Virus record (IMG/VR): IMGVR_UViG_3300037185_000020
Location: 1 to 20,459 of that record
Source: a virus
DNA: 20,459 nt
Strand: one strand, 5' to 3'
The notes under the pieces were generated by a model. It was not told the DNA's origin, did no database searches, and worked only from the letters and a program-made list of their open reading frames with translations. Of the stretch, positions 8,257 to 14,318 are shown one piece after another; position 1 is the stretch's first letter, and every line of letters begins with the position of its first letter. The position numbers and the translations under genes were made by a program.

Positions 8257-8284
8257 GGACGGCACCTAATAATAGATGCCGCCC
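8257..8284 (-). other. Strong intergenic RNA stem-loop between tail-tube and chaperone genes
   Basis: On the minus strand GGGCGGCATC pairs with GGTGCCGTCC around the 8-nt loop TATTATTA: a 10-bp stem with two G-U pairs. The sequence after it is TCTCTTG rather than a T-run, so it is not a standard intrinsic terminator. It may protect or cut the upstream mRNA, or weakly attenuate transcription, separating the highly needed tube gene from the chaperone. Confidence 0.6.
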
Positions 8285-8314
8285 CCCATTGAATAAACCG
8301 ATAAAGGACGACAC

Positions 8315-8740
8315 TTAGGCGATAGCGTCCCACGACATGCAAGTCACAACGATTTCGGCATCACCTGTTGCCGTGCGTCTTTCCTGAACACTTTCAACTT
8401 TCCAATTTGTGTTGTTGATATGGTTATTAGCATCAATAGCATCTATGATGGTAATAGGGCCACCAACTACAGGCTGGAACTGGCTTGTAACTAAGTTACC
8501 GTCAGCAGTTGCTGTATTAGATGGAATGTATGTGAATGTGCCACGGGACTTGAAATCATACAGCGTTGCAATGGCGGTATTGCCCAACTGATTTGGGTAT
8601 AAAGCCTGTGCTGACTGACGTTCATGGTCAATGTTCTGAATTAAACTATTCACTCCGAAAGCTGTGCAAGACACACCATTGGTTGACCAACGGGCTTGTA
8701 GGCCGTAGAAGTAATTTGTATTTCCTGCGAATGTAGGCAT
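8315..8740 (-). CDS. Probable major tail (tube) protein
   Basis: The protein has 141 residues and looks beta-rich, without helices long enough for a scaffold. It contains the pattern TFTYIPSNTATADGNLVTSQ and a C-terminal strand run (KVESVQERRTATGDAEIVVT), both compatible with a tube-like beta sandwich. A clear AAAGGA SD precedes ATG at 8740. It occupies the lambda V position: after the tail-terminator candidate and before the chaperone and tape measure. It is followed by a stem-loop, in keeping with a product needed in many copies. It is shorter than lambda gpV, which has an extra Ig-like domain. Tube identity is inferred from order and predicted fold rather than a diagnostic motif. Confidence 0.62.
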   Translation of the reverse strand: MPTFAGNTNYFYGLQARWSTNGVSCTAFGVNSLIQNIDHERQSAQALYPNQLGNTAIATLYDFKSRGTFTYIPSNTATADGNLVTSQFQPVVGGPITIIDAIDANNHINNTNWKVESVQERRTATGDAEIVVTCMSWDAIA

Positions 8741-8759
8741 AGTATTTTTCCTTTATTGT

Positions 8760-9254
8760 TTAGTTGTTTGGTAATGGGCTTCCGCTAAGGCTGCCACTAA
8801 GGCTGCCAATAACACGAAGCGTGTAATCTGAGATTAGAGCATCTTGGTTTACTGAGTGCTTTGTATCCAACTTCTGAACGAATTGGCTCACGAAACTATG
8901 AGAGATAGAAGCTGAGTTTAGACAACTTTTCAGATTTGGATTACAAAGAGCATTGAAAATATTAGCTGATAAAGAACCCAATGATGGATTGCTTTGACCG
9001 GATATTGACCCCGATACGTCAGCCGCCATTTCTTTTACACTTATCTGCACCGTCAAATCAAACACATTGCTAAATGGGTGCGTTTCTGTGGCGGTGTCGG
9101 ATGAAATGAATACTGCTGGTGCTTGTAGTTCCTCAATATTACCTATGCCAGTATAATACGAAGCAGTTGTCTCAAGCGGATCGCAAGAGCCAATCAAGTA
9201 ATCCGTTATGGATTGCTCGGCTGCGTAGTTTAGACTGACAAAGCTACCTAACAT
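8760..9254 (-). CDS. Probable tail terminator / tail completion protein (lambda U position)
   Basis: The protein has 164 residues. Mixed strands and helices include APAVFISSDTATETHPFSN, then a strand FDLTVQISVK, then DYTLRVIG. This matches the outline of small tail-terminator proteins that cap the tube and join it to the head. It is placed just upstream of the tail-tube candidate, as in lambda. The C-terminus is low-complexity Gly/Ser (SGSLSGSPLPNN), encoded in part by a tandem 12-bp repeat. The start at 9254 lacks a strong SD and follows the previous stop by 12 nt. The assignment rests on position and general fold. Confidence 0.55.
   Translation of the reverse strand: MLGSFVSLNYAAEQSITDYLIGSCDPLETTASYYTGIGNIEELQAPAVFISSDTATETHPFSNVFDLTVQISVKEMAADVSGSISGQSNPSLGSLSANIFNALCNPNLKSCLNSASISHSFVSQFVQKLDTKHSVNQDALISDYTLRVIGSLSGSLSGSPLPNN
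8785..8808 (-). repeat. Tandem 12-bp coding repeat, two perfect copies
   Basis: The unit ctaaggctgcca (plus strand) occurs twice in a row. On the minus strand it encodes the repeated Gly-Ser-Leu-Ser near the C-terminus of the tail-terminator candidate, so copy-number changes would keep the frame. Confidence 0.85.
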
Positions 9255-9266
9255 ACAATGATTAGA

Positions 9267-9671
9267 TTAGCTCTGTTGGGCAAGCCACTGAACGCTACCG
9301 GACGTTGGCGTTGCTACACCTGTTGGCCAACCACCGGTTACTTTTGCATATAAACCAGCAAGTGAACCACTCCAAGGCGTTACGGTTTGTGTTCCGGGAT
9401 TTAGAATTGCTTGAGTATTTCCACCCGTAGAACCTGTAGCAATGGTAATTACACTTGCAGAATACTGCGTATCATCATTTACCACGCTATACAGGATTAT
9501 ATCCGTTAGTGAACCAAGACTTAATGCTGTCCAAGCTACTGAGCCAATGGTCTGTGTTCCTGCAATGAAATTGCTGGACGTTGTTTGTAAGTTTTGATTG
9601 CTTGCTAGGGTGGTCCTTACATTATCCACCGTTGAATTTACTGATTGATTTATGCTTATGCTATTTGCCAT
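9267..9671 (-). CDS. Small structural protein between the gpZ-like and tail-terminator genes, unrecognised
   Basis: The protein has 134 residues and is rich in Ser, Thr, Gln, Gly and Ala, with predicted beta strands (TDIILYSVVNDD, YSASVITIATG) and almost no charged residues. There is no signal peptide or membrane segment. ATG at 9671 is preceded by AAAGGA at good spacing, so the gene is well expressed on paper. Lambda has no gene at this point, between Z and U. The composition resembles decoration, fibre or spike proteins, and it could be a head or neck decoration, but I do not recognise a family. Confidence 0.7.
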   Translation of the reverse strand: MANSISINQSVNSTVDNVRTTLASNQNLQTTSSNFIAGTQTIGSVAWTALSLGSLTDIILYSVVNDDTQYSASVITIATGSTGGNTQAILNPGTQTVTPWSGSLAGLYAKVTGGWPTGVATPTSGSVQWLAQQS

Positions 9672-9697
9672 AATATTGTTTTCCTTTATTGTTTATT

Positions 9698-10393
9698 TTA
9701 CCGAAATCCCATTTTTCTATTAAATTCTTGATGAACAGGATTAAATTTTCTATCAAGATAAACTCTCATACTTGCTACTTCTTTATCTACAGCTTTCTGT
9801 AAGCCATCTTGTTTTATGTTAGCAAGTTCAGCTTTATGTCCTGAATCTTTACCGCCAATGTCGTTTTGAATTTCACCCCAAACTCTGGGGCCACGTTCAA
9901 TTCTGGCCACGGTAGCTTTACCAAGTTTTTCAAAATTCTTTTTACTCATGGTGGCCTTATCCACCGGTGCCGTTGACTGCCATCTTCGGGCAAAGGTCAA
10001 TTCACCTTTCTGCCTCAAATATGCTTCTAACATAACAATAGCATTCTTCCACCCTGACCTGACAAAGTTGACCGAAGCCTTTCTTTGTCTTATGAGTTTT
10101 GATATAGCTTTCTCCATCTTTGGACCATACAATCCTTTTTCGCCTTTAGCTCCTAATTGAGAATTTATCATAACGGCAGCTAATGGAGCATCATAATCTC
10201 TAGCCTTGCCACGCAATTCTGTTTCAATTTTACCTTTATCAGAATGCTTAGTAAGCGACGTAGCATTTCTTGCTATGTAATACAGTTTTGTATTGATAAC
10301 ATCTGCTGGTGCTCTTTTCTGAAATACCATATAGGCATCAAGCACCTTATCAAACTCCTTTGTATCCAATGCCATTGTAAAGCCTGCCGCCAT
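9698..10393 (-). CDS. Probable minor tail / tail-completion protein, gpZ-like
   Basis: The protein has 231 residues, rich in Lys, Arg and Ala and largely helical. Blocks typical of the gpZ or HK97-gp10 type tail-completion group include KEFDKVLDAYMVFQKRAPADV near the N-terminus, an IARNA stretch, and a basic C-terminal end (YLDRKFNPVHQEFNRKMG). These proteins act at the head-tail junction. The frame opens at 10417, but ATG at 10393 has AGAGGA at 7-nt spacing and starts one base after the upstream stop (TAATATG), so I chose it. It sits after the head-closure candidate and before the tail-terminator candidate, as in lambda. The family assignment is moderate. Confidence 0.65.
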   Translation of the reverse strand: MAAGFTMALDTKEFDKVLDAYMVFQKRAPADVINTKLYYIARNATSLTKHSDKGKIETELRGKARDYDAPLAAVMINSQLGAKGEKGLYGPKMEKAISKLIRQRKASVNFVRSGWKNAIVMLEAYLRQKGELTFARRWQSTAPVDKATMSKKNFEKLGKATVARIERGPRVWGEIQNDIGGKDSGHKAELANIKQDGLQKAVDKEVASMRVYLDRKFNPVHQEFNRKMGFR

Positions 10394-10394
10394 A

Positions 10395-10775
10395 TTACAA
10401 TCCTCTGGTAATACCAACTGATACTATACGAATTCTTGCACCATTTGTAGTAGCAACTCCATCAGTTCCGTAATCAAATACGGAGTCCTGCTTTACATTT
10501 TCTATACGGAATGGCTTGCCATTGAACATTATTCTTTGTTGTGCTTGAGGTATTACGTCACCGGGGAATGTTTCGTTCCCCGATGGGTCATACCTTGGTA
10601 TAGTAATAGTCAACATCTGTTCAACGGTGAAACCACCCTCAACCAAGTCCCTATTGAATTGGGACAAACTAGCGATACACGTATAGGATACATTATTCCA
10701 CACAAAGGATGGATTACCAAGTTCGCCTTCTATTTCGGCCATATCTGCAATCATTTCTGCGTGTAATGTTCCCAT
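10395..10775 (-). CDS. Probable head-closure / head-tail joining protein (lambda FII position)
   Basis: The protein has 126 residues. An N-terminal helix (AEMIADMAEIEGELG) is followed by a compact beta barrel-like part (FVWNNVSYTCIASLSQ, PRYDP, IMFNGKPFRIENVKQD, RIRIVSVGI). The pattern of a buried W or F strand, a G-x-x-F/Y-R-I-x-x-V strand and a final V-strand fits small stopper proteins that sit under the portal. ATG at 10775 follows the upstream stop by 4 nt. It is placed before the gpZ-like gene. Function is inferred from this outline and position; no sequence motif decides it. Confidence 0.6.
   Translation of the reverse strand: MGTLHAEMIADMAEIEGELGNPSFVWNNVSYTCIASLSQFNRDLVEGGFTVEQMLTITIPRYDPSGNETFPGDVIPQAQQRIMFNGKPFRIENVKQDSVFDYGTDGVATTNGARIRIVSVGITRGL
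10401..10406 (-). promoter_or_regulatory. Shine-Dalgarno sequence setting the start of the gpZ-like gene
   Basis: AGAGGA on the minus strand lies 7 nt before ATG at 10393, inside the last codons of the preceding gene. The longer frame starting at 10417 has no comparable site and would overlap the upstream gene by 23 nt. Confidence 0.7.
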
Positions 10776-10779
10776 ATCG

Positions 10780-11073
10780 TTATGCTATTATTCCTGTAAA
10801 TATACCATTGGTGAAACTTGCCGTCACACCAGCAGCAACATTTACATTTCCTGTTGCCCCTACAACAACCGCAGGAGAATATGTAGCCAATCTTGTTAGA
10901 TAATCTGCATCTGACTCCGTTGGGTTGATGTCTGGTGGCAACTCATTTGCCCACATTCTTGCAGTATATGCTGCATATGTTTCAGTTGTTCGTTGATAAT
11001 CCGCGTTTGGTGGATTGCCAGCTTGATGAGCCGCTGCTGTTGCTTGATATAAACTTCCTGCTGTAGCTGCCAT
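10780..11073 (-). CDS. Small protein sharing a duplicated domain with its upstream neighbour
   Basis: The protein has 97 residues. Residues about 15-65, beginning AHQAGNPPNADYQR, align without gaps to the upstream protein at 26 of 51 positions. Shared features are H-x-A-G-N-P-P-N, QR, Y...RM..N, PDI.P.E.DA.Y, and RLA.Y. The C-terminal 30 residues (AVVVGATGNVNVAAGVTASF) are different, small and beta-prone. AAAGGA precedes ATG at 11073. It lies in the lambda FI region, after the capsid gene and its terminator and before the head-closure gene, but I see no specific FI signature. Function is unknown; an interaction or assembly role is possible. Confidence 0.75.
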   Translation of the reverse strand: MAATAGSLYQATAAAHQAGNPPNADYQRTTETYAAYTARMWANELPPDINPTESDADYLTRLATYSPAVVVGATGNVNVAAGVTASFTNGIFTGIIA

Positions 11074-11077
11074 ATAC

Positions 11078-11482
11078 TTAGTTTCCTTTTTCGATTGTTG
11101 ACTGCTCGGTATTGCTATACCAATTCGCTTGATAATGCGGATGACTGTTAGAAACAGGGGCTTTTGGTTGCGGCTCTGAAACCACTTCTGGCTTCTTTGC
11201 TTCTTTTGCTAGGGCAGTCAATCTTTGTGTATATTCCACATAAGATTCATTTACTTTTTTGTCTTTGCCCTTTGGATGCTGTTCAATCTTATAAAGATAA
11301 GCCGCCAATCGCTTTTCATAGGCAGCGTCTGTTTCATTTGGTAGAATATCTGGAACGAAACCGTTACTGGCCATTCGTTTTGCATATTGTTCAAATGATT
11401 CTTGTTTACGTTGGCAGCCACAGTTTGGTGGATTGCCTGCTTCGTGTAACTTTCTGATAGCCTGATAATTTGGTTGTGTCAT
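11078..11482 (-). CDS. Hypothetical protein with repeated Y-x-x-Y-x-x-R-L units, paralogue of the next gene
   Basis: The protein has 134 residues from ATG at 11482, chosen because AAAAGGA precedes it at 4-nt spacing. The frame continues to 11650, but that would overlap both the terminator and the capsid gene. Residues about 13-63 carry the domain shared with the gene at 11073-10780. Inside it and after it a short unit recurs: ESFEQYAKRM, DAAYEKRLAAY and ESYVEYTQRLTAL. The C-terminal 35 residues are Pro/Ser/Asn-rich and probably disordered. It is the first gene after the capsid terminator, so its expression depends on read-through or an unseen promoter. Its position is that of lambda FI, which helps DNA packaging, but homology is not shown. 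Confidence 0.75.
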   Translation of the reverse strand: MTQPNYQAIRKLHEAGNPPNCGCQRKQESFEQYAKRMASNGFVPDILPNETDAAYEKRLAAYLYKIEQHPKGKDKKVNESYVEYTQRLTALAKEAKKPEVVSEPQPKAPVSNSHPHYQANWYSNTEQSTIEKGN

Positions 11483-11505
11483 AATATCCTTTTGTTTGCT
11501 TGTAT

Positions 11506-11545
11506 AAGAAAAAGAGCCGACCAGCCTTTTATAACTGGCCGGCCC
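11506..11545 (-). terminator. Intrinsic terminator after the major capsid gene
   Basis: On the minus strand GGGCCGGCCAG pairs fully with CTGGTCGGCTC (11-bp stem, two G-U pairs) around a 10-nt loop, followed immediately by TTTTTCTTA. It begins about 24 nt after the capsid stop and ends before the SD of the next gene. It would raise capsid mRNA relative to neck and tail genes, or act together with an antitermination system. Confidence 0.82.
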
Positions 11546-11568
11546 TTCCCATGTGAAAATTCTCTCGA

Positions 11569-12534
11569 TTAGGTTGAGAGAAGCGGAACAATTGCTTTTG
11601 GATTTCCTGCGGCTACTCCGTAAAGAGCAACTGCTGCAAGTCTCCAACATGGCACGGATACGTCATAGACGACACGAACCTGCAATGATAGTCTGCTGGT
11701 TGGGTCAACCGCTGTGGCGGATTGCACCAGCCCGTTATTTACGTCAACTGGCGAACGCACTGCGAGCACCAATCCCTGTTTATTGCCTGCGATACCTACC
11801 AACTTATCGCCGTTAACACTACCGGTGACTGCGGCTCCGCCTTGTGGTAGGGCTGCGTCATAGAAGCGTGGATACATTGTAATGCTATCAAAGTCCATGA
11901 GCTTCATGGCTGGCTTGCCATTAGGACCATAGCCATTACCCTGCACTACGGCTGGTGAGCCATAGACATAGGTTGGCAATACACTGTTTACCAAGCTCAA
12001 ATAGAGTGAAGGATTAACAATCGCGTATCGGCTTGATTCTGGAACTTCATTGGTGTTCAACTGCTTGGAAGCAGCACCCAATGAGAATGAACCACTGACG
12101 CCGAAAGCGCCGGTAGAACCTGAGATTGCTGACGTGAATACAGAACTTGTTACCAAGTTAATGCCGTCAACAATGATACCATTCGCCAATTGTTTAATCA
12201 TTGGCGGGAAGTAAGTGTTTTGCAACATCGTTGGCGTAATTGTCGCCCACTCTGTTTCGTTGAATTGAATATCGTAATCCTTAGTAGCCAAGGTCGCAGT
12301 TACTGGTGATGCAGAAGCACGGGACTTTGCCCAACCATTCAAGCCAAGGTCATTCAATGTGCCCCAGATGGTTGTAGGAATACGGGTTGTTACTGATACA
12401 CCGCCATTTGAAATTGATTCATCGAAATTCTCCGTGAACATTTCTCTTGGTGGCATGTCAGCAATGAATTGCTCAAGGGATTTCTGTGCATATACTGCCA
12501 AGAAGCCTTGTAAACTATTTGCTGTGATTGCCAT
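11569..12534 (-). CDS. Major capsid protein, HK97 fold (P22-coat-like or lambda E position)
   Basis: The protein has 321 residues. It begins with a helix (AQKSLEQFIADMPPREMFTE). A strand-rich block follows (GVSVTTRIPTTIWGTLNDLG, then LATKDYDIQFNETEW), and later blocks such as SRYAIVNPSLYLSLVNS, which read like the spine helix, E-loop and A-domain parts of HK97-fold coat proteins. The P22 coat family is my best guess. It forms the icosahedral shell. The context is strong: portal, protease and a coiled-coil assembly protein upstream, neck genes downstream, and its own terminator. An SD-like AAAGAAAG precedes ATG at 12534. No conserved crosslinking residue or decoration domain is evident. Confidence 0.85.
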   Translation of the reverse strand: MAITANSLQGFLAVYAQKSLEQFIADMPPREMFTENFDESISNGGVSVTTRIPTTIWGTLNDLGLNGWAKSRASASPVTATLATKDYDIQFNETEWATITPTMLQNTYFPPMIKQLANGIIVDGINLVTSSVFTSAISGSTGAFGVSGSFSLGAASKQLNTNEVPESSRYAIVNPSLYLSLVNSVLPTYVYGSPAVVQGNGYGPNGKPAMKLMDFDSITMYPRFYDAALPQGGAAVTGSVNGDKLVGIAGNKQGLVLAVRSPVDVNNGLVQSATAVDPTSRLSLQVRVVYDVSVPCWRLAAVALYGVAAGNPKAIVPLLST

Positions 12535-12570
12535 AATATTTTATGCTTTCTTTGTAGTCTCAGTTAAATG

Positions 12571-12999
12571 TTAAGAAATCCCCAAAGCTTGAGACAACCC
12601 CGCTTTGTGCTTCTGATAGAATTGGGTTTTTTCAGTGCCCGATAATGAATTGAATGTTTCCATCAATTCAGCCGGAGACTTACTATTCCCCAAAATTGTG
12701 TTTTCTGCTGGAAAAGTTGTTACGCCTATACAAGTTAAAGCTTCATTGACTTTCTGATTGACAGATTTTTCTGTCTTTACCAGTTTATCTTCTAGCACTT
12801 TCACTTTCGCTGCGTGTTCTTTCATCATCTTTTCCTTTTCAGCTTCGTAGGAAGCCTTCACATTCATAAAGGATGCAATAGTTTGTTTATAGCTATTGTT
12901 CTCCTGTGCTAATGTTGTAATGCGGTCATTGCTATCTTCAAGTTGTTCTTGAAGCGTAGTAATTTCTGCCTGTAGGTTAGATGTGCCTATTCCGAACAT
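12571..12999 (-). CDS. Coiled-coil head assembly protein, probable scaffold
   Basis: The protein has 142 residues. Residues about 8-95 form a strong coiled coil (AEITTLQEQLEDSNDRITT, then a Lys/Glu-rich helix around VLEDKLVKTEKSVNQK). A short C-terminal helical domain contains FNSLSGTEKTQFYQKHKAGL. This last motif recalls the C-terminal capsid-binding tails of scaffold-type proteins in lambda-like phages. It is directly upstream of the capsid gene, where scaffold or decoration genes lie. It has no beta domain like lambda gpD, so scaffold is the better guess. It starts 8 nt after the previous stop with AAGAA before ATG. Confidence 0.68.
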   Translation of the reverse strand: MFGIGTSNLQAEITTLQEQLEDSNDRITTLAQENNSYKQTIASFMNVKASYEAEKEKMMKEHAAKVKVLEDKLVKTEKSVNQKVNEALTCIGVTTFPAENTILGNSKSPAELMETFNSLSGTEKTQFYQKHKAGLSQALGIS

Positions 13000-13007
13000 A
13001 AAAATTC

Positions 13008-13679
13008 TTATTGGTTGAATGAACTACCGCCAAATGTTTTTATAATGGCATTATTCCATTCTGTTTTTTCCTTGGAAATAGCATTGGTTCTAATACCGAA
13101 AGCATTTCGCCATTCATCGGTTGTAGGAAGCGCCATCTTCTTTGGAGTATCTTTTTCGGCTTCTTCTTCGTCAGCTTTTTCAGCTTTCGGTGGAGCATAG
13201 CCGTCGTCATATCCCTTGTTGGCAGCTTTCTTTTCGTCGCCATCCGGTTCAACGCTCTTGGCATTCTTTTCATCACCATCTGGTTCTTCATCGCCGTCTG
13301 GTTCTGTGTGCTTTGCCTTCTTCATTTTGCCCTTGCCCTTGCAGTGTGTGCATTCACATTCATCATCGGCATAGCCTTCATCTGGCTCCTTTTGATACTT
13401 CTCACCCGGCTTCTCTGTTTCATCTTCTGGGTCATCGCCATTATGTGGGTCATCTGGAGTAACATCGCCTTGATATTGTCCGTCATACTTGCCACCGGCT
13501 TTCTTTTCTTCTGTGCCGGGCACGCCGGGAACTGCTGCCTTCTTGGAAACCATTTCCTTAGTTAAATCTACCATAGTTGCTTCGGTCTTAACTTCTTTGG
13601 TTGCTTCAACGGTAGCTGACGTGGAATCCGTCTTATTAGCTGGAACCACGATTATCTTTACTTTGTCCATTTGCTTCAT
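13008..13679 (-). CDS. Acidic, low-complexity head-region protein with a CxCxxC knuckle
   Basis: The protein has 223 residues, highly charged and probably disordered. The sequence EPDGDE occurs three times (residues 126-131, 132-137 and 144-149). Residues 108-116 hold CECTHCKGK, a single knuckle like half of a DnaJ-type zinc finger. The C-terminal 40 residues (DEWRNAFGIRTNAISKEKTE) are more ordered. It lies between the protease/endonuclease pair and the scaffold candidate, so it may be a second scaffold, a protease substrate or a minor head protein. There is no strong SD before ATG at 13679; the leader is only A and T with one C, and ATG at 13670 is an alternative. I do not recognise the family. 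Confidence 0.72.
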   Translation of the reverse strand: MKQMDKVKIIVVPANKTDSTSATVEATKEVKTEATMVDLTKEMVSKKAAVPGVPGTEEKKAGGKYDGQYQGDVTPDDPHNGDDPEDETEKPGEKYQKEPDEGYADDECECTHCKGKGKMKKAKHTEPDGDEEPDGDEKNAKSVEPDGDEKKAANKGYDDGYAPPKAEKADEEEAEKDTPKKMALPTTDEWRNAFGIRTNAISKEKTEWNNAIIKTFGGSSFNQ

Positions 13680-13700
13680 ATTATTATAATATATAGTTTT

Positions 13701-14318
13701 CTAAAACACCTTGGTTACAGATAAAACGTTTCCATTTTCATCGGCACTAGCACGAATGAAGTGTTTTAATGGATTACCAATAGAATTGAAATGCTCAATT
13801 ATATTGGTCTGTCTTATCAAATCTTTTTTCTTCATGTGCGGATGGTTGTGGTAAGGCGTATCATATTCATACCAAATATGCTTTTCCTTATCATATCCGT
13901 CAGCATCATATCCTAAATCCCAAAATCGTTTTGGTTTATAATTAAATCCCTGTGCATTTAATTTATCAAAATATTCTTTAGCACCCTTATCCTCTTTGGT
14001 GGATATTCCTAAGTTTGCTACACGCTGCAATTTAATAATTCTCATTCGTCTTTTGGCATCTTCCGTATGTTGCTTGCCTTTTTCCGTTGCAGATATTTTC
14101 TTTATTGTTTCTTCTGTATGATGATTACCCAATATCCACGGAATCTGCCCTTTATTAGCTTCTGATAACTTGTTTCTTGTTTCCACTGATGGTATTCTGC
14201 CTTTATTACCACAAGAACGGCACATACGACCTTCACACACCTTTAAGCTATCTTTATCTTTGTGTGTTATCTCTATGCCACATTTAGGGCAATGACGTAT
14301 ATATTGCTTATTTTCCAT
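13701..14318 (-). CDS. Free-standing homing endonuclease-like protein: zinc ribbon, NUMOD3 motifs, PD-(D/E)XK-type nuclease domain
   Basis: The protein has 205 residues. A zinc ribbon (C10-x2-C13 and C33-x2-C36) is followed by three NUMOD3-like helices (near residues 44-57, 66-81 and 83-95; for example HHTEETIKKISATEKGK), the DNA-binding motifs of phage homing endonucleases. The C-terminal domain has W-D-x-G-Y-D-A-D and then WYEYDTPYHNHP...KKKDLIRQ (residues 149-170). This resembles EDxHD or Vsr-type nucleases, with candidate residues D139, E151, D153, H157, K165 and D166. It begins with an 11-nt overlap of the protease end (ATGGAAAATAA) and leaves flanking genes intact. It is a selfish gene rather than a head protein; the exact nuclease family is inferred. 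Confidence 0.78.
   Translation of the reverse strand: MENKQYIRHCPKCGIEITHKDKDSLKVCEGRMCRSCGNKGRIPSVETRNKLSEANKGQIPWILGNHHTEETIKKISATEKGKQHTEDAKRRMRIIKLQRVANLGISTKEDKGAKEYFDKLNAQGFNYKPKRFWDLGYDADGYDKEKHIWYEYDTPYHNHPHMKKKDLIRQTNIIEHFNSIGNPLKHFIRASADENGNVLSVTKVF

Noticed and set aside
11483-11650. Upstream extension of the first gene after the capsid (to 190 codons)
   Set aside because: It would read through the terminator and into the capsid gene. The Cys/Ser/Arg-rich extension looks non-coding, and the SD before 11482 marks the proper start.
13142-13565. Plus-strand open frames, His- or Leu-rich, opposite the acidic head protein
   Set aside because: They are reverse reads of low-complexity Asp/Glu/Lys codons, and no gene on that strand is supported anywhere in the window.
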